From: CAYPHJ01 sp964410485
Lineage (GTDB): Bacteria > Desulfobacterota > Binatia > UBA9968
Length of the DNA stretch: 64,000 nucleotides
Direction of reading: 5' to 3'
Assembly: GCA_964410485.1 (NCBI GenBank)
Contig: CAYPHJ010000004.1
Coordinates: 26,538-90,537 of the forward strand
Part shown: positions 23,034 through 31,911 of the stretch, piece after piece
How positions within the stretch are numbered: the first letter of the stretch is position 1
How the letters are laid out: every line of letters begins with the position of its first letter
Notes under the pieces: model-generated
Databases searched by the model: none
What the model saw: only the letters and a program-made list of their open reading frames with translations
Told to the model about the DNA's origin: nothing
Translations under genes and position numbers: made by a program

Positions 23034-25283
23034 ATGTATGCGCGCATTATCATCGCCTCTCCTTTGCGGGAGCCGTTGATTTACCGAGTACCCGAAGAGC
23101 TGCGTGGCCAGCTACTTGCGGGAATGCGCGTTGCGGTTCCTCTAGGGAAAAGGCAAGTGACCGGTGTCGTTCTCGAGCTACTGGACGTAGCAGAACTCGC
23201 TGGAATCAAAGAGATCGTTGCGATCCGGGACGAAAGCCCCATTCTGGATGCGGCGTTGCTACAGCTAACCCAGTGGATGGCGCGCTACTACCTCGCAGAC
23301 ATCGGCGAGGTCCTCGGCGCAATTTTGCCACCAAGCCTTAGGGGTGAGACCGTTCGCACAATCGTTGCCCGCAAAGGTGTCATAACCGATCTGACCCCAC
23401 CTGAAGAAAAAATTCTGCAGGCGATTCACGAAAACAAAGGCAAGATCGCGATCAAAAAGCTCAGAGGTTTAGTCCCGGGAGCGCTTCATGGAGTGCTTCA
23501 GGGACTTCAATCCAAAGCCGTTATTGAAATTCGTGAGCGCTGGCCCGGAAAGCGCGGGAAAACTGGCGGCCTGGAGCGCGAGCATTTAATAAACAACACC
23601 GAGTGCAGGCTTACGCTGGCTGAAGAGCAGCGATCGGTACTCGCAATCCTTCGAGAGCGTCTCGACAAGGGCGGCTTCGAAAGTTTCCTGCTCCACGGTA
23701 TAACGGGAAGCGGTAAAACGGAAGTGTATCTGCGCGTGATGGAACACGCACGGGACCTTGGCCGTCGCAGCCTCATTTTGATTCCCGAGATCTCGCTCAC
23801 CCCTCAGCTCACCGACCATCTGAACAGCCGTTTTCCTGGAAGAGTCGGGATTCTTCACAGCGCTCTTACCGCCGCGGAACGTTCTTCCTATTGGCGGCGG
23901 ATTGCCCAAGGTAACGTCGACGTCGTTGTGGGTGCCCGTTCGGCTGTGTTTGCACCTATCCCCGATCTCGGCGTCATCATCGTCGATGAAGAGCACGATC
24001 CCTCTTACAAACAGGAGGAGGGGGTGAAGTACAATGGCCGTGATATTGCCGTCATGCGCGCAAAGTTATCCAGCTGTGCGGTGATCCTGGGGTCGGCGAC
24101 GCCTGCCGTTGAGAGTTACTATAACTGCCTCAAAGGTCGCTATCGCCTCTTGGAAATGCACCATAGAGTTCAGGAAAGACATTTGCCAGAAATTGAGATC
24201 GTCGACCTTAGATGGCGCAGTAAAACGCCGCCCGCTCCCTCTCCAGTGCGGCCCGAGTTAGATGGCGCATTTGCCAGTGATCCATGGATTTCCGATCGTT
24301 TCGCCGAGCTATTAATACAAAACTACGAGAACGGACGCCAAAGCCTGATCTTTCTCAATCGGCGCGGCTTTTCGAGTTTTCTGCAATGTACAACCTGCGG
24401 CCATGTGCTGCGTTGTGCCCATTGCAGCGTAACCTTGACCTGGCACCGCGACCAACACAGTCTTTGCTGCCATCACTGCAACTTTCGTCGCACGCCGATG
24501 GAGATCTGTCCTGCCTGCAATGAGCCGAGCCTCTCGGGTATCGGTGTGGGAACGGAGCAGATCGAGAAATCCATCCATCGGCTCGTGCCCAAGGCACGGG
24601 TGGCGCGCATGGATAGAGATACAACTGGAAGAAGGGGGTCTCACGAGATACTGATACGCGCCTGGAAGAGGGGAGACATTGATATTCTTGTGGGTACACA
24701 GATGATCACCAAAGGGCATGATGTCACGGGAGTGACTCTGGTCGGCGCCTTGCTCGCCGACCTGTCTTTGAACCTGCCGGATTTTCGCGCGGCGGAAAGA
24801 ACATTTCAGCTCCTCACCCAGGTCGCGGGTAGATCTGGCCGAGGTCACGACTCCGGCATAGTTGTTATCCAGACTTACACCCCCGATCACTATGCCATGA
24901 AGCACTTGACCCGCCATGACTATAAGGGCTTCTTCGATGAGGAGATAGAGTTTCGCCGCGCACTCAACTACCCTCCCTTCAGCCGGTTGATAAGCTTGCG
25001 CGTCGATGGCCCAAAAGCAGATCAAGTTGAGCGGGCGGCAAAAGCTCTCGGGAAGCGCCTTGGCATGGCTAAACACGCCGCAGCAAAATTTCGGGATGTC
25101 GAGGTCCTCGGACCCGCACCCGCGCCGATTCAAAGACTGCGCAATCGTTACCGTTGGCAGCTTCTCCTAAAGGGCGCGCCGACCAATGCACTGTTGGAGC
25201 TGGCCCAGCATGCGCGTGACCAATCGCCTCGTACCCGCCACACACGTCTCCACGTTGATGTCGATCCCTATAATATGCTATGA
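23034..25283 (+). CDS. priA: Primosomal protein N' (replication restart helicase PriA)
   Basis: The 749-residue 3'-to-5' helicase reloads the replisome at stalled forks. The N-terminal 3'-DNA-binding and winged-helix regions (about 1-190) precede the helicase core: Walker A GITGSGKTEVYL near 222, DEEHD box (VDEEHDPSYKQ) and GSATPAVES. Eight zinc cysteines follow in CTTCGHVLRCAHC and CCHHC...CPAC. The C-terminal half has GTQMITKGHD and QVAGRSGRG. It starts a priA-def-fmt-rsmB-rpe row. Confidence 0.97.
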   Translation: MYARIIIASPLREPLIYRVPEELRGQLLAGMRVAVPLGKRQVTGVVLELLDVAELAGIKEIVAIRDESPILDAALLQLTQWMARYYLADIGEVLGAILPPSLRGETVRTIVARKGVITDLTPPEEKILQAIHENKGKIAIKKLRGLVPGALHGVLQGLQSKAVIEIRERWPGKRGKTGGLEREHLINNTECRLTLAEEQRSVLAILRERLDKGGFESFLLHGITGSGKTEVYLRVMEHARDLGRRSLILIPEISLTPQLTDHLNSRFPGRVGILHSALTAAERSSYWRRIAQGNVDVVVGARSAVFAPIPDLGVIIVDEEHDPSYKQEEGVKYNGRDIAVMRAKLSSCAVILGSATPAVESYYNCLKGRYRLLEMHHRVQERHLPEIEIVDLRWRSKTPPAPSPVRPELDGAFASDPWISDRFAELLIQNYENGRQSLIFLNRRGFSSFLQCTTCGHVLRCAHCSVTLTWHRDQHSLCCHHCNFRRTPMEICPACNEPSLSGIGVGTEQIEKSIHRLVPKARVARMDRDTTGRRGSHEILIRAWKRGDIDILVGTQMITKGHDVTGVTLVGALLADLSLNLPDFRAAERTFQLLTQVAGRSGRGHDSGIVVIQTYTPDHYAMKHLTRHDYKGFFDEEIEFRRALNYPPFSRLISLRVDGPKADQVERAAKALGKRLGMAKHAAAKFRDVEVLGPAPAPIQRLRNRYRWQLLLKGAPTNALLELAQHARDQSPRTRHTRLHVDVDPYNML

Positions 25284-25295
25284 AATTATATAGAT

Positions 25296-25838
25296 ATGGC
25301 GCTCTTAGAGATACTCAAATATCCTGAACCGGTGTTGAGTCGGGCCTCTACGGCGGTAAAAAACATCGGCGATGACACCGTGCGGTTGATCTCTGATATG
25401 CTCGACACGATGTACGCGGCGCCGGGGGTTGGGCTTGCCGCGCCGCAGGTGGGAGTGGGCGAGCGGATCATCGTTTTGGACGTGGATCATGAAAATCCCC
25501 GCAAGCAGATTTACACACTCATCAATCCCGTGATCACCCGCGCAGAGGGAGAGATCATCTGGGAAGAAGGCTGCTTGAGCGTCGTCGATTTCAGCGCCGA
25601 GGTTCGCCGCGCGGCACAGGTCGAAGTTACGGCTCTCGATGAGAACGAGAAAGAAATCAAGATCGCGGCCGAAGGACTGTTGGCTGTCGCTCTGCAGCAC
25701 GAGATCGACCATCTCGACGGCAAACTCTTCATCGACCGTATCAGTCGCTTGAAAAAAGATCTCTACACGCGGCGGCGAAAAAAGATGCTTCGGTCCGGAA
25801 CCACTCCCCAATCGGAAAATTCACGGGTCTTGATTTAG
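25296..25838 (+). CDS. def: Peptide deformylase
   Basis: The 180-residue metalloenzyme removes the N-formyl group from nascent proteins. All three family motifs are intact: GVGLAAPQVG near 48, EEGCLS near 92 (Cys ligand) and LQHEIDHLDGKLF near 134 (two His ligands and catalytic Glu). It lies 12 bp after priA and before fmt, the usual pairing. Confidence 0.97.
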   Translation: MALLEILKYPEPVLSRASTAVKNIGDDTVRLISDMLDTMYAAPGVGLAAPQVGVGERIIVLDVDHENPRKQIYTLINPVITRAEGEIIWEEGCLSVVDFSAEVRRAAQVEVTALDENEKEIKIAAEGLLAVALQHEIDHLDGKLFIDRISRLKKDLYTRRRKKMLRSGTTPQSENSRVLI

Positions 25839-25985
25839 CTTCTTGCGGGCATGGCAAATTGCGCAACGGTTCGAGCAACCGCCGAGGCTGCAACGAACAC
25901 GTAGATAAGATCTCTCGCTTGCAGGTTGCTGTTCTCCTCTGCGCCTTGCGCCTAGCGCTTTGCCCTCTGCTGTTTTCACGAACTG

Positions 25986-26924
25986 ATGTCTACTGAATGG
26001 CCCATTGTATTCATGGGAACGCCCGAGCCGGCTGCTGCCACGTTGGTGCACCTCTTGCAGGGACCCGACCCGGTCGTCGGTGTTGTTACGCAGCCGGATC
26101 GACCCGCCGGCAGGGGACAGAAAAAAGGGCCATCGCCGGTGCGTATGACTGCGAAGACTTACAAGCTACCGGTCGTGGCGCCGGAAAAGATTCGCGATCC
26201 GGCCTTTCAAGCAACTTTGAGAAACTGGAATCCAACGGTCGTTGTGGTCGTTGCCTACGGGCGCATTCTGCCCGCGACCATTTTGGAACTCGCGCCGGAG
26301 GGTTGCATTAATGTTCACTATTCTTTGTTGCCGAAGTACCGCGGCGCCGCGCCGGCAGCCTGGACGATCATCAACGGGGAGGAAAAAGGCGGCGTCACAA
26401 CAATGAAGCTCGTGGAAAAAATGGACGCGGGACCAATCTATCTACAAGAAGAAATTCCACTGTTACCGGATGAGACGACTGCCTCCCTTCAAGACAAACT
26501 AACTCCGGTCGGATCACGACTCCTGCTTGAGACTTTGCATCGGTTAAAGCAAGGTAGCCTAATCGCCCGGCCACAGAACGAGATCGAAGCGACTCTGGCG
26601 CCGATGATCAAAAAGGCAGACGGGCTGATCAACTGGCGCGAACCCGCGATCGTCATTGAGCGACGCGTGCGCGGTTTTAATCCGTGGCCATCGGCATACA
26701 CCTATTTCCGCGGCAAGGTATTGAAAATCCATCGGGCGCGCGTCGTCGTCACCGGTCAGGCTGGCATGGCGGGTGAAATCGTTCGCGCCGACGAGCACGG
26801 ATTTTGGGTAGCGACCGGTTCGGGTGTTCTTGGTCTCGAAGAGGTCCAACTGGCAGATAGAAAGAAACTCCGTGGCGGCGAATTTACCCGAGGAGCAAGG
26901 ATCGCCAAAGGCGAACGCCTCTGA
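25986..26924 (+). CDS. fmt: Methionyl-tRNA formyltransferase
   Basis: The 312-residue enzyme formylates initiator Met-tRNA with 10-formyl-tetrahydrofolate. It shows MGTPEPAAATL at the N-terminus, the folate/catalytic segment INVHYSLLPKYRGAAPAAW with Asn and His, and the lysine-rich loop RGQKKGPSP. The C-terminal OB-like tRNA-binding domain begins near 205 (LINWREPA). It partners def functionally and positionally; rsmB overlaps its 3' end. Confidence 0.97.
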   Translation: MSTEWPIVFMGTPEPAAATLVHLLQGPDPVVGVVTQPDRPAGRGQKKGPSPVRMTAKTYKLPVVAPEKIRDPAFQATLRNWNPTVVVVVAYGRILPATILELAPEGCINVHYSLLPKYRGAAPAAWTIINGEEKGGVTTMKLVEKMDAGPIYLQEEIPLLPDETTASLQDKLTPVGSRLLLETLHRLKQGSLIARPQNEIEATLAPMIKKADGLINWREPAIVIERRVRGFNPWPSAYTYFRGKVLKIHRARVVVTGQAGMAGEIVRADEHGFWVATGSGVLGLEEVQLADRKKLRGGEFTRGARIAKGERL

Positions 26925-28275
26925 TCAACGAAGCGTTCGCGATGTGGCGACCGAAATCCTTCTCAAAGTTGACACTCGCAGGTCGTACGCCGACCGTCTG
27001 CTGGAACATGCGTTCGAAACGAATCGTTTTGATGCTCGCGATCGCGCTTTGTTGACAGAGCTCACCTACGGTACGCTGCGCTGGCGCGGCAGGTTGGACG
27101 GCGCCCTGAAGCGTTGGCTTCGCCGGCCCTTCGAAGATACCGATCCATTTCTCAGAAACCTGCTACGTCTCGCCATGTACCAACTCATGTTTCTGGACAA
27201 GATTCCCACCTACGCTGTGCTCGACCAGGCTGTTGAAGCGGCAAAGCGTTACGCCAACGTGAAGACGGGCGGCTTTGTCAATGGCGTGCTACGGAACTAT
27301 CTTCGCAGCGGAAAACCGCCACGCAAACCCGATCTCCGAACATCCTCAACAGCTATGGTCGCCGAATACTGGTCTCATCCCGAGTGGCTCGTCGCGAGTT
27401 GGCTCAACGACTTCGATCCCGCTGAGATCGAAATGCTGCTCGAAACCAATAACATCGAGCCTCCCTTGGTCTTGCGCGTCAATAGACGGAGGGGCACGCG
27501 GGAAGACCTACTCTCGCTGTTGCCCGGCTCTGGCATTCAAGCCGCGCCTGCTCCTTATGCGCCCGAGGGCCTCGTTTTGCAATCGCACTCGGACATTGTA
27601 CAGCTGCCCGGATTTGCCGAAGGACTGTTTCTGGTGCAAGGGGAAGCCTCGCAACTTGTAGCGTACTTGCTCGACCCACAGCCCGGAGAGCGTATTCTCG
27701 ATGCTTGCGCCGCGCCAGGCGGCAAAACCACTCACATTGCAGAGCTGATGGCCGACGATGGCGCCATTGATGCCGTCGATATATCCTCTTCTGGAATTGC
27801 CCGGATCGCGCAAAACGCCGGCCGCTTGGGGTTGAAATCGATTTGCGTGGTTGAAGCCGATATGACTCGAGATCTTGGCGATCGCCTGGCTCCCTCCTAC
27901 GACCGCGTGCTCGTTGACGCACCTTGCAGCGGCTTTGGCACTCTGCGCTCCCACCCGGAAATCAAGTGGAATCGGACTGTTCGTGACATCGAGCGGCTTG
28001 CTCGATTGCAAAGAGAGATTCTGATGTCCGCTGCCCGTTACGTCAAACCGGGCGGCGTCCTGGTGTATTCCACTTGCACGCTCATGGAGCGCGAAAACGA
28101 GATGGTTGTGGAAGATTTTTTAATGCGGCACGGTGGGTTTGTGTTGGAGTGCGCGAGTGGCTTTCTGCCGGGCGCGGCCCGCTCCATGATCAGAGACAAA
28201 TACTTTATAGCTTTGCCGCATCGCCATAACACCGATGGCTTTTTTGCCGCTCGGCTCAGAAAGGTCGATAAATGA
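26872..28275 (+). CDS. rsmB: 16S rRNA (cytosine-967 C5)-methyltransferase RsmB
   Basis: The N-terminal NusB-like domain (RSVRDVATEILLKVDTRRSY onward) and the C-terminal SAM methyltransferase are both present. Motifs: DACAAPGGKTTHIAEL (SAM binding), VDAPCSGFGTLRSHPEIKW (catalytic PC motif) and VYSTCTL (second cysteine). The start is uncertain: an ATG at 26824 would overlap fmt by 101 bp. The GTG at 26872 (53-bp overlap) keeps the conserved SVRDVA segment, whereas the GTG at 26944 would cut into it. The protein is about 467 residues. Confidence 0.93.
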   Translation: MAANLPEEQGSPKANASDQRSVRDVATEILLKVDTRRSYADRLLEHAFETNRFDARDRALLTELTYGTLRWRGRLDGALKRWLRRPFEDTDPFLRNLLRLAMYQLMFLDKIPTYAVLDQAVEAAKRYANVKTGGFVNGVLRNYLRSGKPPRKPDLRTSSTAMVAEYWSHPEWLVASWLNDFDPAEIEMLLETNNIEPPLVLRVNRRRGTREDLLSLLPGSGIQAAPAPYAPEGLVLQSHSDIVQLPGFAEGLFLVQGEASQLVAYLLDPQPGERILDACAAPGGKTTHIAELMADDGAIDAVDISSSGIARIAQNAGRLGLKSICVVEADMTRDLGDRLAPSYDRVLVDAPCSGFGTLRSHPEIKWNRTVRDIERLARLQREILMSAARYVKPGGVLVYSTCTLMERENEMVVEDFLMRHGGFVLECASGFLPGAARSMIRDKYFIALPHRHNTDGFFAARLRKVDK

Positions 28276-28937
28276 ATATTCCAAAGATCGCCCCATCGAT
28301 TCTGTCTGCGGACTTCAGCCGCCTGAAAGACGAAATTCAGGCCGTCGAACGTGCAGGCGCCGATTGGCTTCACGTTGACGTAATGGACGGCCATTTTGTG
28401 CCCAACATTACCATTGGGCCAGTGGTTGTGGAATCGATTCGCAAAGTCACCGAGATTCCGCTGGACGTTCATTTGATGATCACCGACCCGGACAAATACG
28501 GACCAGAGTTTATCAAGGCCGGTGCGGATTGGATTTCAATCCATCCGGATACCTCTCCCGATCCCAGCGCAACTTTAAAAAAAATTCGCGAACTGGGCGC
28601 CAAGGCTGCGATTGCGGTGAATCCCGATGTCCCGCTAGAACGAGTTGAACGCTATCTCACCGATATCGATATGATCTTGATGATGACCGTTTTTCCCGGT
28701 TTTGGCGGCCAAGCCTTCATTGCCGATGTGCTCCCGAAGATCGAGCAGGTGAGGATGACCATTGACGCAAAAAAGTTACCTGTCCTCATCGAAACGGACG
28801 GCGGTATCAAGACCGATAATATCAATCGCGTCGTTCAAGCGGGCGCGGAGGTGATCGTATCCGGCTCCGGCATCTTCAAAACGCCGGATTATGCCGCAAC
28901 CATCCGCCAGATGCGCAAAGCCATCGGACCACTGTGA
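28272..28937 (+). CDS. rpe: Ribulose-phosphate 3-epimerase
   Basis: The 221-residue TIM-barrel enzyme interconverts ribulose-5-phosphate and xylulose-5-phosphate. Signatures: IAPSILSADFSRL at the N-terminus, DWLHVDVMDGHFVPNIT with metal ligands, DVHLMI, and the phosphate loop EVIVSGSGIF. Its ATG overlaps the rsmB stop by 4 bp, so translation is coupled. Confidence 0.97.
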   Translation: MNIPKIAPSILSADFSRLKDEIQAVERAGADWLHVDVMDGHFVPNITIGPVVVESIRKVTEIPLDVHLMITDPDKYGPEFIKAGADWISIHPDTSPDPSATLKKIRELGAKAAIAVNPDVPLERVERYLTDIDMILMMTVFPGFGGQAFIADVLPKIEQVRMTIDAKKLPVLIETDGGIKTDNINRVVQAGAEVIVSGSGIFKTPDYAATIRQMRKAIGPL

Positions 28938-29048
28938 GCTGACACTACGATGAGTCCGTATCTGAGATCTGAGATCTGCCATCTGCAATGCTCGCGCGCG
29001 AGCTTCGCCTGTTGTTTTCCGGGTGTGGTGTTGTTAACTTGACCCGGT

Positions 29049-29125
29049 CGGGGCGTGGCTCAGCTTGGTAGAGCGCACGGTTCGGGACCGTGAAGTCGGT
29101 GGTTCAAATCCACTCGCCCCGACCA
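29049..29125 (+). tRNA. tRNA-Pro (anticodon CGG)
   Basis: The 77-nt cloverleaf has a perfect acceptor stem CGGGGCG/CGCCCCG with CCA encoded at the 3' end. The anticodon stem CACGG/CCGTG holds loop TTCGGGA, giving anticodon CGG (reads CCG). The T-arm GGTGG-TTCAAAT-CCACT is intact. It stands at the boundary between the priA-rpe housekeeping block and the accessory region. Confidence 0.97.
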
Positions 29126-29565
29126 CTTTATTCTGCTAAATGTTTCGCTGCTCCCCAATTCCAAAAGCGTAACGACGATGAGATAATACCAGCTGCGCCA
29201 CTCAAGTTTTGTGGAACTAAGAGATCTCCCGCGTCGAGTAGCAAACGCTCATCTTTCGTTTGGATGCGATGGTAAATGGTGCATTACAATCCGTCACTCG
29301 GATAACGAAAGAATCGCCTCCATCCTCGATACATATCTTGAGAGGCGGGTTCTAGCTATTCTGAGAATCGGATGGGGTGCGGGGCAACTTTAACTTAGGG
29401 AAAAGCGTAACTAGCAGAGCTAGTGTTATGAGCATTGGCTTTTGCATCGTAACCTCCATTGCACGTGTGCGCGCTATTAAGCAATGCAACCGGCTTGCCA
29501 TAACAAAAAGCGTGAAAAAATCAGAGGTTCTTCAAAACACCTTCTTCTGCGTATCGCGCACATTG
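29126..29565. other. Stretch after tRNA-Pro without a supported gene
   Basis: AT-richer than the housekeeping genes to the left. Short open frames exist (for example 29211-29393) but lack a ribosome site or recognisable domain. No copy of the tRNA 3' end was spotted nearby. Confidence 0.4.
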
Positions 29566-29808
29566 TCATAATGGCATGACAGCAGAGCAAGTAGAAGCAG
29601 CATCGATCCATCTTTTTGCACAATCAACGAGAAGTTCTTCCGTCGGTTTCCCGCACGCAGCATCGCGGTTCACGTTTCGGATTGTATGGATATGCTCGCC
29701 AACGTCGTCAGTCCAGCTAATCTCAATCCAAGAAATCTCGTTGCAACTTTCGTCATCGGACGCTCTTAACACCAAAATTAAGCGATCCTTGTAAAACAAA
29801 TTAGCCAT
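29566..29808 (-). CDS. Small hypothetical protein
   Basis: The frame encodes 80 residues from the ATG at 29808 (MANLFYKDRLILVL). The composition is protein-like, with alternating hydrophobic strands (ISWIEISWTDDVGEHIHTI) and a C-terminal helix (TEELLVDCAKRWIDAAS), suggesting a small alpha/beta fold. GGGGG lies about 12 nt upstream as a weak ribosome site. The frame stays open upstream to 29913, but that part is Ser/Arg-rich and less convincing. No family was recognised; reality as a gene is only moderately supported. Confidence 0.4.
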   Translation of the reverse strand: MANLFYKDRLILVLRASDDESCNEISWIEISWTDDVGEHIHTIRNVNRDAACGKPTEELLVDCAKRWIDAASTCSAVMPL

Positions 29809-30175
29809 AGATAGATATCCCCCGCTTGGCTTCAGTGAAACCAGTCTAGAGAGCACTCTACTACTAGATCTTGCAGCACCGGGTACGAGAGCATAGAGAA
29901 AGGCGCAAAGCAATTACTTGATTTTTATGTTAGCAACCGCGGTGCCAAACTTTTCGGCATCTGGTAAGCGTTGAATTTAGTTAGAGAAGTCCGTAACGAC
30001 CGGTTGGCATAGATGGATGAATCGGTAAACGGTGTAGGCGCTGCCCGATGGGGTGCTACGGAAAACCGCCATAATTCCATACAGTTTAGCGTGTAAACAG
30101 AGTACTCAGACTGTCAACATAGTAGTCAGAGTGTCGCCCAACTGTGGTTCCCGCATGCATGCGTTGACTACCTCT
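29809..30175. other. AT-rich intergenic region
   Basis: No coding frame, RNA gene or strong hairpin is supported. It separates the small hypothetical gene from the BNR-repeat gene. Confidence 0.4.
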
Positions 30176-31231
30176 TTATTCATCCGCCGCCACATACAAG
30201 ACCCGGTCTGGCGGAAGCTCGAACGGTAGTCGCTCCCAATTCTCGCCTTGATCTTCGCTGACAAGAATATCGCCCGCGCCTTTTTGAGAGCTATCCGCCG
30301 AACGCCCGCGCGAAACCGCGCCCAATCCGGCATAGACAATGGCCGCATCTTCCGGGTGCTGAGCCAGCGCCCAGACCATTTGCTTCATGTCCTTGGGCAA
30401 CCACTTCCCTACGCCTACTCTTTCCCAGCTTTCCGCCAGGTTTCGGCTCCGGAAAATTGCACCCTGTGCGCGCTCAGGGCGGTCCCAATACCCTGGCGAC
30501 TTATCGGCCGTGGCCACGAGGATCACCGACGGATCGCCTGGCAGAAATACGAAGTCGTGAAAGTAGTCGCGTGTAAACCCATTCTCGGCTCGCCGCCAAC
30601 CCTTGCTCGGGTCTTCGCTTCTAAAGAAACCTCGCGCTGTGGCGACGAAATAAAGATCCTTGCGCCTGGGCGCGCTGCTGATATGGTGAATATCCAAATA
30701 ATCAATTCCGCTGCTGACATCCTCCCACGTTTCGCCACGATCGAAGCTGCGGATGATTCCACCATGTTCCAGGCAGACGTAAAGAATCTTCGGATCATCC
30801 GGCTGGACGAAAATATGGCGCACATGTTCCCTATGAGGTGGTCGTGGATAGCTCCATTTCGCTTTCACCTGGGAGGGCAAATCCTGGATACCCTTTAGCT
30901 CTTCCCAGGTCTTGCCCTCGTCCTCACTTCGATAGACATGAATCGGCTCGATACCGACATAGATGACTTGCTTATCCGTAGGATCCACGGTCACGGCCCG
31001 AACATTTCCCGCGAAAACCCGTCTCCAGGTCTCGCCAGCATCGTCGGTGCGATAAAGTCCGTCTTGTGTAACGCCTAAATAAACAATGTTAGGCCGGCTC
31101 CGCAGCCCATCAACAGCATCGATGGTTCCCGTCTCAAAAGAGACCGCAACTTTCTCCCAGGATCGGTTATTGAGGCACCAGACGAAAAGCCCTTCCTGGG
31201 TGCCTGCATAAATTCGGACCGGACCAGCCAT
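30176..31231 (-). CDS. BNR-repeat (sialidase-like/Ycf48-like) beta-propeller protein
   Basis: The protein has 351 residues from the ATG at 31231 (MAGPVRIYAGTQEG); an ATG six codons earlier is possible. At least six Asp-box repeats are visible: YRTDDAGETWRRV, YRSEDEGKTWEEL, RSFDRGETWEDV, FRSEDPSKGWRR, FRSRNLAESWERV and VSEDQGENWERL. This predicts a six- or seven-bladed propeller. There is no signal peptide or catalytic sialidase Arg/Tyr pattern. It is the last gene on the minus strand after the molybdenum hydroxylase genes, with a repeat element between. A scaffolding or sensing role is possible, but the function is unknown. Confidence 0.85.
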   Translation of the reverse strand: MAGPVRIYAGTQEGLFVWCLNNRSWEKVAVSFETGTIDAVDGLRSRPNIVYLGVTQDGLYRTDDAGETWRRVFAGNVRAVTVDPTDKQVIYVGIEPIHVYRSEDEGKTWEELKGIQDLPSQVKAKWSYPRPPHREHVRHIFVQPDDPKILYVCLEHGGIIRSFDRGETWEDVSSGIDYLDIHHISSAPRRKDLYFVATARGFFRSEDPSKGWRRAENGFTRDYFHDFVFLPGDPSVILVATADKSPGYWDRPERAQGAIFRSRNLAESWERVGVGKWLPKDMKQMVWALAQHPEDAAIVYAGLGAVSRGRSADSSQKGAGDILVSEDQGENWERLPFELPPDRVLYVAADE

Positions 31232-31302
31232 AAAAATAGCTCCTTTCAAGCGGCAGAACCGAGAGCGATCTTGTATTGGATTATCAAATACTCAGTCAAA
31301 TA

Positions 31303-31441
31303 CTAGCAGGTTGTTGAAAAACCCTCTCGGAGTCCTTCGACGGAGCTCAGGACGAACGGAGGGGAGCTGATACTGTTGATGATTTTCCGTTCATGCTGAG
31401 GTTCTCGAAGCATTCCTAATCCTTTTTCAGCAACTTGCTAG
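31303..31441. repeat. Inverted-repeat element, family B
   Basis: The 139-bp element is bounded by CTAGCAGGTTGTTGAAAAA and TTTTTCAGCAACTTGCTAG, inverted repeats with two mismatches in 19. The interior contains CCTTCGACGGAGCTCAGGA, a wording seen again in part near 62940. It lies directly after the 2Fe-2S subunit stop and could end that transcript. Confidence 0.7.
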
Positions 31442-31448
31442 ACTATTG

Positions 31449-31910
31449 TCAACTTTGCGCTAACTCTTTAACGGCTTCCAGCACTTCGGCATAAGTCCCA
31501 CAGCGGCACAAGTTTCCAGAAAGGTAATCGCGCGTCTGTTCTTCCGTTGGATGGGGCTCAATCGCAAGCAATCCCTTCACTGCCATGATCATGCCCGGCG
31601 TGCAGTATCCACACTGAAAGGCTTGATGTTTAAGAAACGCGCGCTGCACCGGGTCAAGTTCACCCGTCTGCGACAAACCTTCGATCGTCGTTATCTTTTT
31701 CCCTTCGGCATTGGTGGCAAGCATGAGACAAGAACTCACGGGCCGTCCATCGACCAGTACCGTACAGGAACCACAGACACCGACGCCACAGCCCTCAACA
31801 GAACCTCTGAGTAAGAGGTCGTCGCGCAAGAAATCCAGTAGCGTCTGGTTCGGCGCAACCGTGACCTGTTTTTCTTCTCCGTTGATCGTGGTTGAAATGA
31901 CAAGTTTCAA
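31449..31910 (-). CDS. Molybdenum hydroxylase 2Fe-2S subunit (CoxS-like)
   Basis: The 153-residue protein has both iron-sulfur motifs of the xanthine oxidase family: plant-ferredoxin type CGVGVCGSCTVLVDG...C near 41-61 and the helical QCGYCTPGMIM...LCRCGTY near 99-138. It carries electrons from the molybdenum site to the FAD subunit. Its ATG lies 1 bp after the large-subunit stop. Confidence 0.95.
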   Translation of the reverse strand: MKLVISTTINGEEKQVTVAPNQTLLDFLRDDLLLRGSVEGCGVGVCGSCTVLVDGRPVSSCLMLATNAEGKKITTIEGLSQTGELDPVQRAFLKHQAFQCGYCTPGMIMAVKGLLAIEPHPTEEQTRDYLSGNLCRCGTYAEVLEAVKELAQS

Positions 31911-31911
31911 C

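Noticed and set aside
22714..23034. Minus-strand 106-codon frame in the pil-priA region
   Set aside because: Cys/Arg-rich, overlaps the palindrome and the priA leader, and has no domain or ribosome site.
29049..29125. Phage or integrative element attachment at tRNA-Pro
   Set aside because: No integrase, excisionase or repeated tRNA 3' end was found in the window; only the island suspicion is kept.
29211..29393. 60-codon plus frame after tRNA-Pro
   Set aside because: No ribosome site and no recognisable fold; the length is within chance for this region.
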